The notes: generated by a model not told the origin, from the letters alone. 64,000 bases of DNA from Melitaea cinxia (GCF_905220565.1 NC_059409.1:5153501-5217500), one strand, 5' to 3'; shown: positions 11,751 to 24,963, counted from the stretch's first letter. Numbers and translations: made by a program.

Positions 11751-13519
11751 AATTGCTTATCTAGTAATATAACAAAAACTATGGTAATGTTGATAATATA
11801 AATAAAACATAGAACCGGCATTAAGGGCAACAATAGATTAGTCGTGTCAATCTTAAGACATACTTTGTTGGAATTTTGTCAATATTGTTAAAAATTCGGA
11901 AAGAGGAATTCGTTGACGTTGATTCGTTCATCACCTAATTCCTAATAGATTTGTAAGCGATTAGTTTAAAATTATTAAGCACTTAGGGCTTCTGAACAAT
12001 CTTCTGTTAGAACATTGAACAGAAGTTAAGGATCCTCATTATAATTACCATTCTCCCGTATAGAAGAAGTGGAGGATTTGGGCCAGCTTTGGGAAATTTA
12101 TAGGCTAAATTATATATAGTCGCAGTTAATTTCTGTAAGGTTTTCCGTAAGGGCTATGATTTATAAACAAGTGCATTATTATACAATAATGTACTCGTTC
12201 AAAACACTATACACTTCTAACATAGTTATAATATTTCTATACAATATAGTGGCGTTGCTACGGCTTCGACGGTATGGAGACTATGTATGTATGGATCACA
12301 AGTTCCCTCCGGGCGTAGTCTTTGTCTTTGAACACCAAGCTCAATATATCTGAAAGGGAAAAGTAATTGAGTAAATATTTCGTACTGTGTTTATGTTTTG
12401 GAGATAATTGGATTTATATAGTCTTTTTGAAGCCAATATAGTAAAGAAAATCGAATCGAACTAAATAATATAAATACGTAAGTAAATTTTAAATAAAAAA
12501 ATTATATATTAAATAAATTTATAATTTGTATTTGAATATAATAATAGTTAGATGAAATCATTCAACTGTTGATTTGTAATTTTTCATTTTTTAAATAAAA
12601 ACAATGTACCTCACAGTATCATATAATCTCATATCTTATTCATGTTCAATAAAAATATTGGTTGAAATATTTAATAATAGATGCCATGTGTACTTTGCAC
12701 CCATACTAAGCCGAGGAAGAACGCTAGTATTTATTAAAAATTATAATTAACATGACATACACAATGTCAAATCTTGTCCAAATTTTATACAATTAAGTAC
12801 TTCCTATAGCGAAATTTTTTATTCATTCATTTAGATTCATGCCTTTTAATTATGCTTGATTGATTTTAGACTATAGTACGGGTGATTTTACCAATGTAGA
12901 TTTATTAAAAATTATTCCAAAAAAATAAGGTAAGGCTGGTGGAAGAAAAGGTTTTTGTTCCACTTACCTAACCTCATTTTTTTTATCTTATCCAGCTGCA
13001 AGACATTAACAATTTGGTAAATTAGCGCATACATGCTATAATTTTAAAATAGCATGATTCATTACGAAGATAACTCTGTAGACAACTAGTCGCACAATAA
13101 AGTCACCCCTGGGACACCACGCTGTGAGTTATTTAAACGGTACGAGGTGAGGAGTTTTAATACACGAGTACCATTGTTTACTTCCAAAATAAAACGAATA
13201 ATTGGTCTACTAGTTATTAAAATAAATTTGTTTTAAATTTTTGATTGCTGTAGATATTTGTAGCTATTTTTTTTAAACGTATTTACCAGATGTCCCGTGC
13301 GAGCTGGAGAACCGTTATGCTCAGCTTCCCCACTTTTTCTCTTTCTATATTTTTTTTAGAAAAGATTATTTTTTTTAATGGTTTGCATCCAGGTTGTTTG
13401 TTACCCTGCTGCTTCGTTGTCTTTTCGAATAAAAAAAATACAACTTACATCACACCACCACCAACGTATACCACACCAACTAGACGTATTTTGTTTATTT
13501 GTAGGAACCATATTTGTAT
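11751..13519. other. AT-rich tract, nothing identified
   Basis: No repeat family or gene recognised. The open frame on the plus strand from 13290 runs into the SINE-1 remnant and shows no protein-family features. Confidence 0.5.
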
Positions 13520-13568
13520 GATGACGTTGGCGTAAAGGTCACAGTGGGATATTAAAGGCTGAAGCGAT
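13520..13568 (+). mobile_element. SINE-1 remnant (head joined to tail)
   Basis: A head-like 'gttggcgtaaaggtcac' is joined directly to the tail 'agtgggatattaaaggctga', so the whole body is missing. Very short, so only moderately certain. Confidence 0.5.
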
Positions 13569-15180
13569 ATTTGTATAAAATATTTTTTTTTTTGGGTATG
13601 CCGCTAAACGTATTGAATACTAAAGAACATGGTTTAATAATATGTACCGAACATTTCTTCTTCTTTTATATCTATTTTGAAAAGCCTTTTTCAACCTGAA
13701 AAAATATATAGGATGACACACAATATAGTACGTATTATAATCTTGAACTACATAACGTTGAATCTAAATAACAACAATGTTATTCCTTTATTAATATTTT
13801 AAACTATAAAATAACAATTTCTACGAGAGTACGAAGTCTTTATTATTATTTAAGTTTTATAAGTACCCTAGTGTTGAGGTATTATACAATTTGGAGAAAA
13901 TGAGCCCTTAAGTAATCCTAAGCACCATTTCATTAGACACAATATGCTGGAGATAAGAAAATTAAAGAGTCTTCTTTAGTTCGAATAATGAGATATAAAT
14001 ATAAATTCAACATAATCTGAAAGTCTGTGACGTATATCAGTACTTTAACTTATCTTGAATATATCAGCTAAAATTTCTAAAATTTAAATTTTTATTTACA
14101 TAAACTTTAAACAACATTTTTCGGTTCAAAATAATCCACAGGAAGTATGAAATATCCATTTTACGAAACACGATAACACTGAATAAGTCGCAAATGAAAA
14201 AGTCGGATTAAAACGTTAAACTCAAAAGAAATTACGTAGCTCTCTCAAGCCGTATTCAGCCGTTTGAGGTTAATCAAAATGTAGTTGAAACCTTTTGTAC
14301 ACATTTCCTTTACTTATTAAAATTCGATATTATTTTTAAATATAAATTAACAAGATATTTTTATTCAATCGACTTGTATTACAAGTATTTTTATTGGTCT
14401 TACGTATTTATTTGTTACAAAGAATTTTTTACTTTAAATATTATAAATTCATGTAAGATTAAAATGTTATTTTTTAAATAAATATAAAAAACGAGATAAA
14501 TTTTGAATCGACTTGTATAACAAAGCTTTTTATTGGTATAACTTATTTAATTTTTAAAATAATTTAAGGATTTAAATATTATAAATTCACACAATATTGA
14601 AATATTATTTTTATTATAATAATTTGAAATTATTTATTAGTAAGATTTAGGGTTGAAACCCATGCCAGATTCAAGTAAGACATACAGAATCACACCTGTA
14701 AAACACGTAAGACAAAAATTTAAGAAATTACTCTTTTGACTTTTTTTGCTGTCCTAATATCCCCTATGTTTTGTTTTTCTTAATTCGTGTGAATATCTAG
14801 CGTGCACTGACATCAGCCAGATACAATTTAATTTTTATAGATCAAATGAAGAGAATTGGGGAATACTCGTATAATATTTAATATAAATTTCTAAAGCATA
14901 AATAGTAATAAAAGTAATTTATAAAGTTATATGACGTACGTGTGATGAAAATTTTGTTATATCCATATTTCACTGCTTGTTACCGGCGCGAAGGAAACAA
15001 GTGGCATACTTTAAGAAAGCCAAAGAACTGGAGTTACTTTGTTAACTTTGTGTCGGAGTTTTAAACTTTAGCTTGTATATCTTGCTGTTCTAATAAAAAA
15101 TATATTTTATTATACATGGTCTCGCAGCTAATAATTATGGAATTAATTGATGATATATTTGATGATTTTTAAATAATCCG
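13569..15180. other. AT-rich tract, nothing identified
   Basis: Strongly AT-rich. Two similar segments around 14340-14440 and 14455-14600 (cgacttgtattacaa / cgacttgtataacaa, tttattggt, tattataaattca) look like a local ~145 bp tandem duplication. Nothing else recognised. Confidence 0.5.
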
Positions 15181-15275
15181 TCAACCCGCAGTGGAGCAGC
15201 GTGGTGGATTAAGCTTCAATCCTTCTCCTACATGGAGATAGAGGTCTATGCCCAGCGGTGGGATGTTACAGGCTA
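15181..15275 (+). mobile_element. SINE-1 tail fragment
   Basis: Contains gagcagcgtggtggattaag, 'tccttctcctacatggaga' and 'gcccagcggtgggatgttac', then 'aggctaaatc': the last ~95 bp of SINE-1. Confidence 0.8.
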
Positions 15276-15319
15276 AATCATATCGTATCGTTAATAGTAT
15301 TCCTAAATAAGTAAGCCGT

Positions 15320-15500
15320 ATATAAACGCTTACTCCTGTGTCGGGGGTCCGGAAACAGATACAATACACAAGCACAAACGCCCAGACCACGACTATATTA
15401 TCTATATGACCAATACAAATGTCTGTTGTTTGTGGGGATCGAATTCGCGACCGCCAGCTCAACAGCCAGTTACAGCACTGGTCATCGCCAACGCGTCGTG
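15320..15500 (-). mobile_element. SINE-1 head fragment (subfamily with 'gtgcttgtgtat')
   Basis: On the minus strand: A-box-like ttggcgatgacc, B-box-like aattcgatccc, then 'cagacatttgtattggtcat' and 'gtggtctgggcgtttgtgct'. It lies in opposite orientation to the SINE-1 tail 45 bp away. The same subfamily appears at 40033. Confidence 0.7.
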
Positions 15501-17545
15501 AAATCGTCGTATATAGTATCAAATCAAACAATTGCAACATACGGATTATAACAAGTGTACCCCGCGATTATCCGCGAACAAATCCTGTATCAATGAGTTT
15601 GGGTAATTGAGATAAAATTAGCTAGTGGCTAATTTAAGTCTTGAACTATCTACGTATCACAATTGTGTTATCGTCAGTGGCTTAGCTATTTCAGTAAAAG
15701 GGTGTAGCATACATTAAACAGTCTCTGTAAAGTATTAGGAGCTAGGAGTAGTTTTTTGTAGGTTTTTACAAGTATATTTGGATCCATCCTAATTAATACG
15801 AAGCTCAACGGTTGGAAAACAATGCTTTGTTTTTTTTTTTTTAGAAATGTGGAGTTAGGAAGCAAAGTGTACTCACAGTAGTGGTTGACAGCGTACTTGC
15901 GGTACAAAAAATTCTAATTAACCAGAGAATGTGGCCAATTTGCTTCTATTTCTTTTGACTATGAAAAATAAATAAAAGTCTTCTAACTTACGAATTTATC
16001 GTATGTTTATTAGGTGGTTTTTGGATTTTTTGCCGGAATTATTTTAATATATAAAAATGAATTTAATTAGATATTAACCCAATTTCGGGAATTAAATTTA
16101 GTTTAATTTTAATGTATTTCCAAACATGTGTAGAAATAGGCCATAGTTTTGTTAGTTATCACTCGTAGTATTCAAAGTAAATAACTAAGGTTCTAATTTT
16201 TATATTATGTAATAGGTAGCTGCAAAAACCGTAAATACTTTTTAGTTCGCGTTGATTTCACAATTTAACCAAAACTGCATTAAAAAGGTTTTTAATAAAT
16301 GGAAAAGCTTAAGCTTAATATCGAGGAGTGAAACGCAACTAAGCGTGCCATACCAATTTGTGAACGTTTGTATGAGCCCCCCTCGTGGGGGTGGGGGGGC
16401 ATTAATTATTCTACCTGCCGCATGATGGGCTGAACCCTTCAGTATTGTCTTATTCAGTAAAGCAGGACCTTAAACGTAATAGATTTTTTATGTCGCCAAT
16501 TAACTTTGTAACTTTTTATATGTATTTGTTTGAGTCTATGATGAACATGAATGGTCATGACTATTCAACTTTATTTTTATAAAGTTATAGTTATTATTTT
16601 ATTTGAGTATACCTTAAAAATACTGAGCTTATTTTGATGCAACTTTATAAATGTTATCACTCTATATTGTAAATGGATGAAAGGAAAAAACTCACATAAA
16701 GTTAGTAAAATGTAGTTACTAAAATTTGCTTTAAGAAATTATGATTATATACAAATATAATAAAAACATGTACATAACGGATAAGTGAGCATTTTAAATA
16801 TTGAAATGAATTTATCGCGACTTAAACAAATACTTAGAAAAATGTACATTATAATGAAGAGATTCTGTACTCACAACTTAATTTGGTCGGACGTTTGAAA
16901 TGGGATAGTTACTCAAATCAAATTTCTACTGAATGCGTAACAATGGACTATTTCGTTTGTGTATGCGTATACGTGAAGGCGTCTCACACACACTAGCACT
17001 TACTTTGGCGAACCTTTATTAAACATTCCACAATGAGATTTTAGACCACATTATAAACGAGTAACGCAAACCGGAACTAATAAGTATTTACGAACCGGCA
17101 ATCGAATCCGGATCGTTATTAGAAAAAGCAGGTGTGCTTGAAGCGACCTTACAAAAGTAAAAAAAGGTATTGCACTGCGAACGATATTAATCCTATTTAT
17201 TTATATCGAAAATAAATTATACGATCTGGTTCCGTATTCTACTATAACATTTAAATTAAAAAAAAATTGACAATGCCAGTATCTACTCTACTATATCAAT
17301 TCTTTGTTACAAACATCTCATATCATTAGGTTAACGTCTTCTTCGTCTGTTTATATAATAATTATTATTATGTATAGCAGTCGTTTGAATAAAATAACCT
17401 TAAAAAATAATACACTAAACATATTTTGTTTTTAAATAGTTGTTTTCGACAGTTTCGGTATTCTACTAATTTAATCCTTCAGTACAAACATTATTACATA
17501 TATTATAGTATTGACTAACATTATATTGTAGTACTATTTTTATAC
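15501..17545. other. AT-rich tract, nothing identified
   Basis: No family recognised. A short GC hairpin sits at 16377-16400 (CCCCCC, tcgt, GGGGG then a G-run). Open frames are short and unconvincing. Confidence 0.5.
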
Positions 17546-17645
17546 GATTATAGTGGTGAACAAGCCATCTGATGTTAAGCTCTTATGACCATTAGGCGTC
17601 CATCTAAAGAATAAAAGCACTATAATGGCGTTGTCAACCCTAATC
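17546..17645 (-). mobile_element. Family B fragment, very degenerate
   Basis: Similar in order to the minus-strand end of family B (aacaagc..atctgatg.taagc, a 'gcgtc' block, 'gcgttgtcaaccct'). Marginal. Confidence 0.35.
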
Positions 17646-18247
17646 TAGCTGTCATATATATACATGTAGAAACTATTTCTAAGTTATTTAAAGTTCTATG
17701 GAAGTTGTAATCTCGACCGTACCGATCAATCTCTATGTTTTCTTTAATCTACGAGACATTGGCGAAATGTTCCGTGCTATTTTGACATTTATGAAAGCTA
17801 ATGGTTTTTATCCGTTTGAATGATTATATGTAAAAATGAAAATTTATAGTTTTAATCATTGATAAACAACTAGTGTTTATATATACGTATATCTTTCATT
17901 ATATAACTGCACTGATTCTTGTTAACAGTAATATTTATTATAATTTTATTCCTTTTATTTTAAATTTTAAACGTTCCGACTCTAAGTTACGACATAAAAG
18001 CTACACCGTATCCGCTTAAACTCGATTTTTATAGAAGATTGCAGTATTTCTTTCATTCCTTTCAATGTTAAAGCAAAGATATCATTATGAAATAAAAACT
18101 TTTCTGATCTTAAGATTTTTACATTAATTTTTATAGTGAAAAATAGTTTATTACTGGAATTGTATAAGTTCTTTTTTATGACGAAAGAGAAGGGGAGTCT
18201 TATTAAAATTGAGACCTTTGATTTTACTATTACGTACATATATCGTA

Positions 18248-18478
18248 CTAGCTGTGCCCGCAACTTTGTCCGCGTGGAATTTAACAAAAAGTTATTGTTC
18301 AGTTTGAAAAATAACCTAATTTTCTCCTTATTACATCAACTCCAGCCCGTGAACTCTGCCAGTGAAAGTCCAGGGCAGACAGACAAAAAATAAAAAAAAT
18401 ACATATTTTGGTATATGTACCTTGTATACATGTGCATTTAGTAAAAAGCGTTTATTTTAATATTACAAACAGACACTC
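18248..18478 (-). mobile_element. Helitron-like element, 'cgcggac' subfamily
   Basis: On the minus strand it ends ccacgcggacaaagttgcgg, then gcacagCTAG followed by T. A short hairpin lies just before CTAG, as expected for a Helitron 3' end. The 5' part (gtgtctgtttgtaat, 'gctttttactaaatgca', 'acatataccaaaat') matches the plus-strand copy at 39198-39526. Non-coding, so non-autonomous. Confidence 0.6.
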
Positions 18479-19047
18479 AAATTTTATTTATTTGTATAGA
18501 GTATATATAATATAAATAAAACTTCGTTGTATATGAGCATTTTGACTTTTACTTCCTTTGCCAAGGAAACCATACTGAATATCAGCATAAAGCATATCGA
18601 TTGTTCTACAATGGACTCAAATTGTGCTTATTTTCCATTTAAATCATATTTTAAATCCATTTGTTTGTTTCACCACGATGCATAGAAAAATTTTAATTGT
18701 CAACTGATTATAGAGTTCAGAACATCTTTATTGTACAGAGTTGGAAATGTTTATGTTTTATTATGAGTATAGTTACAATAATAATATGAGGCGTTTGGTT
18801 TATTTCTTTTAAAATACTAACTAATGAGTTCGTCTTCGCCTTTTTTCATTGCAAACTACTCTCCAAACCGCTTCTTCTCTGAAGCTTCATAATAATTATA
18901 ACACTTCTTGTTTAGACGGTTCAAAAGCGTTTTCTAAAGTGTTCTTGAATAAAATAGATTTTGATTTTATACGATCTTAAAATTTCAAGTGTCTTTACCG
19001 TCAGGTCTTAGATTTGTAAAATTAATTTGTTGTAGATTATGAACAAA

Positions 19048-19262
19048 CTAGCTTTCACCCGCGGTTTTACTCCCTTGGATTACACGATTTTAACTATTCC
19101 GTTTACTTCTATTAAAATATAGCCTAGCTTCGTGATACGACGCATTTTACTAGTAAAAGAACTTTTAACCTGGTCAAGAGGTTTTTGAGTTTATCCATTA
19201 CAAGAAAAAAAAGTTAAATCTTTCCTCTCTAGAATATCAATATAGAATTATAGATATAGATA
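19048..19262 (-). mobile_element. Helitron-like element, 'gaggaaagattt' subfamily
   Basis: On the minus strand it starts near 'gagaggaaagattt', passes 'ataaactcaaaaacctcttg' and 'ctatattttaatagaagt', and ends aaccgcgggtgaaagCTAG followed by T. Same layout as the copy at 32349-32518. Confidence 0.6.
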
Positions 19263-19517
19263 ATTACACCAACAAAATTCTTTATTTAAATTACAAAATT
19301 TGTAGCGTTTATAAATTTAAAAAGAGGGTTTATGTAAATGATGAACATGTACCGACGTACGCACACAGATTAAAAATGTATAACACATTTGCTGGTTCGT
19401 GAGGCTTTGCGTATTATAGTTACTTAGAATAACTTTTACATTTTTCTAATAATAGCTATTACCACCTTAATGACTAAATCTTCTCAAAGTCTGAAATAAA
19501 ATGTCTGCATTATTAAT

Positions 19518-19716
19518 AATTGTGTTTGCAGGCAAACGAAAAAAAAAAAAACCGACTTCAATTATACGACAAGTAATACAACGTAGACAAAAAAATAGTC
19601 AAGTAAATAGGCATTATCAAAGATTACTCCAAAAGTTGTAATCAGATCTTGATGAAATTTAAATGTGACCACATGTTAAACACCGGCTTTTGATTAAATT
19701 AAAAATTATCAAAATC
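19518..19716 (+). mobile_element. Family C element, left ~200 bp only
   Basis: Starts with the outer palindrome (TTTGCAGGCAAA), an A-run and ccgacttcaatta. It is cut off within the first 'atcaaaatc' block and abuts another repeat at 19717. Confidence 0.65.
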
Positions 19717-19800
19717 TTTTTTAGTCAGTAGGAGTCTGACATAACCCTCTGGCGCCCCGCGCCGGAGGGTATCCATGATGGATTTTCCCCACGTAAAAAA
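19717..19800 (+). repeat. Short interspersed repeat with 'ttagtcagtaggagtctgac'
   Basis: GC-rich 84 bp segment with an 8 bp inverted repeat around the centre (ccctctggcg / cgccggaggg). It looks like the same kind of sequence as 36738-36870 (ggttttagtc motif). I recognise the motif as repetitive in Lepidoptera but cannot name the family. Confidence 0.4.
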
Positions 19801-20334
19801 GGCAAGTTAATGCCAAGTTATGCGTACAATTTCTTTATAAAGTATGGATAAATAGAACATAATATATGTCATACATTGTATCGCATGATTTAGGCGTGAA
19901 AATGCATCAGACAGAATAACGATCGCATTTATAATATTAGTCTGTATTAAAACCCCTGAATCAGAGTACATAAATACAGGTATTCACAAATTCAACTCCC
20001 GTCTACGTGATCCCAATCACGTCTGCGTTTAGCTATGAATCTCAATACGATTTAAAAGCTTGCACTCTTTGAAATACGAGAAAAAAATAGATGAAATGCT
20101 TCAATAAACAGGATTTTTTTATTTAAAATTTATGAAATGATAAACCTTAAGTTTTAAAACTGATTACATATAGTAGTAATATTAATTTTAGCCGGTTATT
20201 GCCCGTTGCTTTTACTTTGTGTGTGTATCTATATCATCTATATGTACGTGTGTTTGTGTATAAATGATGTTTTTTTTTCGTTTAGTTCATTTCGAATCGC
20301 GCGACACAGACGTCGTATAATTGTTTTATAGATA

Positions 20335-20530
20335 AAGCAAGCGTGATGTCTGTTAGTTCAGGGCCTTGTGATGGTACATGTGTAACATATATATTTTATA
20401 GTTACAGTCTACGTATTGATTTAGGTTTTTAGCTATCTGCATACAGAGTTTCATCACAATCAGTTTAGTAGTTTTGTACCTTACCCCATCCCCATACTCA
20501 ACAGCCACGTTAAATGTAATCTTGTCAGAC
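20335..20530 (-). mobile_element. Possible Helitron-like interior fragment
   Basis: Contains 'agagtttcatcacaatcag' and 'tttagtagttttg', phrases also found in the interior of Helitron-like copies (compare 32440-32460). No terminus found. Confidence 0.3.
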
Positions 20531-20660
20531 TCCGGAAACACAACACAAATGCACGCACCATGTCAACTATCTATGCAGCTTTTATACAAGCATTTGTCAT
20601 GACCGGTAATCAATGATCTATTAATATTATAATATTAATATTAATAATCAAAATCTACGT

Positions 20661-20759
20661 AAGATTGCCGGTGTAGGCTGGATGAGGATTGCGGAAGACC
20701 AGGATGTGTGGCGCGAACTTGGGGAGGCCTATGTCCAGCAGTGGACTGCGATAGGCTGA
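20661..20759 (+). pseudogene. RTE-type LINE, C-terminal end of ORF (fragment)
   Basis: The plus-strand frame at 20661-20759 encodes 32 residues ending AEDQDVWRELGEAYVQQWTA-IG and a stop at 20757. I recognise the LGEAYVQQWT ending as the C-terminus of RTE-clade LINE proteins in Lepidoptera; only this end survives. A (TG)n run follows directly. The coding DNA of this ending (gaggcctatgtccagcagtgg) is identical to the tail of family A and close to that of SINE-1, which makes this fragment the key to the relation between them. Without an intact copy the clade call rests on this short motif. Confidence 0.7.
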
Positions 20760-20779
20760 AGTGTGTGTGTGTGTGTGTG
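20760..20779 (+). repeat. (TG)n tail after the RTE fragment
   Basis: Eight to nine TG units directly after the stop codon, in the place where family A copies carry (ATG)n. Confidence 0.85.
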
Positions 20780-20976
20780 GTAATCAATGAGTGGTGTATC
20801 AGCCAATTGTCATATATACATAGTTGTGCAATTTAATACAAATGTCTTTAATTTTTGGAAAGTGCAAAAAGCAATTGCACTATGTACTCTTCTTGAACGT
20901 ATTTGTAATGTAGTTACTTAAAAGTTACACGTTAGTCAATAATTTTTTTATCTGATTCTATAATTGTTTCTTTTTT

Positions 20977-21380
20977 AACCGACTTCCAATAAAGCTGCAG
21001 CAAAAGCTATTTTTATTTTATTTTTATGTATGTTACCTCAAAACTTTTTACTGGCTGCTAAAAGATGGAGCTTCTCATGTGGTCCCATTTTAATTACAAA
21101 GTAATTTTCGAGTTATATCTAATAATACAAATTAACTTAACTATTTTTTCGTCAAACTACGTTGTATTCATTACTACTGGGTGTACCGATTTTGATAATT
21201 CTTGTTTTAATGGAAATATTATGCTAGTCTTGTATTTTATTTTTAATTTGATAGAGATGTGACGACTACTTTTTGAGTAATTTTTATTTACGCCTATTTA
21301 CTATTTTTTCGTCTACCTACGTTATATTACTCTTGTCGATGTAATTGAAGTCCTTTTTTTTCATTTGCGAGCAAACAATT
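20977..21380 (-). mobile_element. Family C element, copy 4 (reverse orientation, shortened)
   Basis: Starts aaccgacttcc and ends with ttgaagtcc, a T-run and the palindrome TTTGCGAGCAAA. Interior blocks are recognisable but rearranged and partly deleted (404 bp). Confidence 0.6.
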
Positions 21381-21699
21381 GTTTGTTACTGAGTTGCATA
21401 CTCCTGAACGCTTTCCAACAAACAAACGATTCGACTTTATTGGCTTAGTGCGGATTTAAAGCCCTTCATTATGCTGCTTCCTTTTCATCACAATTGACTG
21501 AACCAAATGAGCTTTTTATAAACGTTAGGTTAATATAGAATGGACTTGTTTCATTGCTTGTTGATAAAGGTATCTAACGTATAATGGAACCAAACAGATA
21601 AAAAAATGGATTCTCTATTTTGTCTTTTCTTTAACAAACTTTACTGTATTCTTCTAAAATTTCTCTCCGTTATTTATATGTACATATAAATATACGTAA

Positions 21700-21902
21700 T
21701 CATCACATAGTATAAAACAAAGTCGCTTCCTGCTGTTTGTATGCATTGATCTTTAAAACTACGTAACGAATTTTGATTCGGTTTTCTTTAGTAAGTAAGT
21801 GTGATTCCAGAGAAAGGTTTATATGTATAAAACATGCATAATATAGTATAAGGAGCACTGATAGAAGACCGTGCGAAGTCGGGGTGAGTCGCTACTCGCT
21901 AG
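21700..21902 (+). mobile_element. Helitron-like element, 'aaagtcgcttcc' subfamily
   Basis: Contains aaaacaaagtcgcttcctgc, 'ctttaaaactacgtaacgaa', 'ttttgattcggttttcttta' and 'tttatatgtataaaacatgc', and ends gtgcgaagtcggggtgagtc..CTAG followed by T. Layout and CTAG-T terminus as in the other Helitron-like copies; 5' limit approximate. Confidence 0.55.
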
Positions 21903-22209
21903 TATATACATAAAACGTCTGTGTTCAGTCCTAAAAAATAATAATATAAGACATATCAATAATAACAAATCATTAGCAAAAAAATTGTAAAAAACATTTC
22001 AAATATTATTAGTAACACACTAATACACTATAGATGTACAGTTTGAAATTAAAAAAAAAAAAAAAAAATTCCAAGCATTGATATATGCCATGATGGACTG
22101 CCCCGATTTAAGCGCAAGACTATCAAATATTTATCGGAGTTTTAAAGAGTACTGTTGGAAGTGCAATTGAATTTCTATGTTTTTATGTGTCACTGTTTAT
22201 TTTATCTTG

Positions 22210-22266
22210 GGGGGGAAGAGGCTGCTCCAGATTTTGAGCAGGATATTTCCTGGTATATTCTACCTC
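22210..22266 (-). mobile_element. Family B outer-end fragment
   Basis: ggctgctccagattttgagc, 'aggatatttcc' and a 'ttctacct' match the far end of the family B copy at 61435-61505. Confidence 0.55.
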
Positions 22267-22322
22267 AATAATATACGTAGACTGACAACAAAATTAAAAT
22301 TTGGCAGAGAGATAGTTAAGTT

Positions 22323-22605
22323 GCTGTGTGGCTACGGCAGTAAAGAATATAGCCACCTCTTCTCTTCCCGTGGCTGTCCTAAGAGGCGGCTAAGGGATAA
22401 CACAGTTCCACTACCACCTTGGAACTTAAAAAGCCGACCGATGGCAGGATAACCATCCAACGGCTGGCTTTGAAATACACAAGTCGAAGACGGACAGCAG
22501 CGTCTCCGGTGCGACAAAGCCTATAAAGCCTAGTGACTATGGGCAACTTGTGGATGCCTATGTCCAGCAGTGGACGCGATACGCGTGGTGCGATAGGCTG
22601 AAGTA
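22323..22605 (+). mobile_element. Family A retroposon with internal deletion
   Basis: Starts gctgtgtggctacggcag and ends gcgataggctgaag. An internal ~50 bp segment before the tail is missing and a short 'gcgat' duplication is present. Perfect 11 bp duplications atagttaagtt flank it (22312-22322 and 22606-22616). The 5' end again falls at the family's standard start. Confidence 0.85.
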
Positions 22606-22616
22606 ATAGTTAAGTT

Positions 22617-23889
22617 AGCAGAGCCACAGGACATTAAGGAGGTCTAAGGACTCTGGAAAGATTTTATAAAAGTCCTACTTTTTTATGCTACAAACTTTAA
22701 ATTTGACAAAAAGGACTGCGGAGTTTCTTGTCAATTCTTTCTTGCAGAAATTGCATTCCGGGTCGGTAGTAGATTTTTTACCTACAATTAATTAATCAAA
22801 ACGAATTTAAATTAATTTGTAAAATGACAATTCAAAAATGCCTTTGAAGCTTAATTGAATGAAGGAATTTTTTTATATTGATTTTTAGATTTTTTATTTG
22901 TAATACTACGTGTGTCAATCTCATAAAGGAGAAAATTATGTACGTCAGAGATGTAGCTGTACAATAATGGCCTCACGTCCTAGTAGCGCGGTATATGGGA
23001 ACTATCCAAATGAGCTTGAAAAGCAAGTTCCCACGCTTACAATTTATCAATATCGCTATATAATGTTTGACATTATAACACGTGTAAGAGATTATATTAC
23101 TACTAAATTTGTATTGGGTTAAGTACTTTTTAATAAATTTTATGGAATCATTGTTTAGCTGTTGTAGATTATATTAGCAAAATACCTTTAAGCTGATTTT
23201 ACGCTTCATACTGACATGAGATTCATCGATACTTTGCTGTCTAAAAAATCGTGTTTGTTGTCAACAAATATTATTTATTATATAATAACTAAGAAAATAA
23301 ATATGAGAAATATGTTATTATACATCTTTAAAAAATATAAAGTTACTAATATCATACACACAACATGTTAGGTAATACAAGTCATTTTAGATGCAATATC
23401 TTACCTTCCTCAAACAAATATGAAAAATAAAATTATTATTAAAATGTCATTAACTTCAACGACACCATCGAATCATTAAAGAGAATGATTTTTAAAACTT
23501 TTGATTACTAGAATCAAAATATATAAAGTTAATAAATTTATTTTATTTAAAAATAAGAAGATTTCGATAAATAATTCTAAGATACTGTATATGGGTGTGT
23601 TGACTGTGGGTCGAAAAACATAAAAAAATTATAAATAATGTTAGCATAGTTTTATTCTACATAAAGCCTCTCTTTTAGACATATATTCCAACTAAATAAA
23701 ATTAAATACAATTTACAATACAATCGTGACAGAATTATCATAATGTGATTAAAAAACACACGAACACAAAAATACTATGTCAACGAAAAAATTTAAGCTA
23801 ACAATTTAAAATCTCGCATGTACTATAAGGAAGACATGGCGTTTCAAGTAAATATAACCGTTCACACAATACAAACTAAATTCATAGCT
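22617..23889. other. AT-rich tract, nothing identified
   Basis: No repeat family or gene recognised. Small open frames (for example plus strand 22910-23122) lack any recognisable domain. Confidence 0.5.
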
Positions 23890-24175
23890 ATTTGACCGTC
23901 GAACTTGATTTCTTTTGAATTGTCGGATGGTAGGCCACCGCAGTTCGCTGACAGCCGGCCTCGTTTCAATGAGGAACCTTTCCACCACACGACAACGACA
24001 CGACGTCCTAGCGACAAGACGCACGCAAACCCTAAAGAAACGTGCCGAGTGCAGTCCTTCGCGTTCTTTATTCAAAGGACGTCGAGTAGGTGCCGTGACC
24101 GCAAAGTCGTATAATGTAAATAGGGCATAGAGGTGTGGGGGTAAGTTGGGGGAACGCTAAACGGGATGCGCGCCT
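23890..24175. promoter_or_regulatory. CpG-rich island (candidate promoter or noncoding exon)
   Basis: About 285 bp are clearly richer in GC and CpG than the surroundings (cgctgacagccggcctcg, 'cacgacaacgacacgacg', cgacgtcgag) and match no repeat seen elsewhere in the window. Three overlapping open frames cross it, none with a recognisable domain. A donor-like ggGTAAGT occurs at 24138-24145 on the plus strand. It may be a host promoter or 5' untranslated exon. The evidence is composition only. Confidence 0.3.
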
Positions 24176-24963
24176 CCAATTTACATTTATGAACTCCCGT
24201 AACAGATTCCATAGTGTTTACTTTCGATAATTAAAATAGTCTCAGGTGCTTCGTGATCGTGTTTTATTGCCTTTGAGAACCGCTTTGATGATTTTGACGA
24301 TTATTAGATGGTTTTAAATATACTTAAACGTTATTTTATATAATTGTTTTTCGGGTTCTTACTGTCGAGATGTTCGCATCATAGTATATAATATAACCAT
24401 TTAAAAATATTCTAATATACAGTTTTAATAACTTAATGGAAACCATAAATATGTAGGTACCATAACTATGTACTTAAATGTTATAAAACCTTAAACTTTG
24501 TTTATAAATAAAAGACAAATTATACGGATTTGAATAAACCAGAAACACTCAATCGATGAATAGTATTAAAATTGATTAAAAATAAATAAATAAATAAATA
24601 AACGCCACATAATGACTGAGTTGATTTATTTTTCATAATTTCTAATACAAAAAATTATTTATGATTCTAATAAAAATATTCATGTTTAATGATTTTAATG
24701 AAATTCTTGACAGATTGCAAAAAATCTTAAATACATATTAATAAAGTAATTCATTACGTTGTTTTATAGCTAAAATTAAAATTCGAGACATTTTAGTTTT
24801 ATTGTCACGGATACTTTTTTCCGTCTTTGTTTTAAAATCAGTAACATTTTTATAAAAAGTCAATGAAGTAATTTATATTTAAGTAGGTAGTTTACCTTTC
24901 ATTAAGCGACAGCAAAAATAAGTCTGTTTATTTCATTTTAATTAATTGTTATCTTGATGTGGG
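24176..24963. other. AT-rich tract with an (AAAT)n run
   Basis: Contains the microsatellite (aaat)n at about 24578-24602. Otherwise nothing recognised up to the LINE poly(A) end. Confidence 0.6.

Noticed and set aside
16377..16400. G-quadruplex at the G-run
   Set aside because: Only two G-runs are close together; a simple C/G hairpin explains it.
17982..18287. 101-codon minus-strand frame
   Set aside because: AT-rich composition, overlaps the Helitron-like copy at 18248, no domain or signal.
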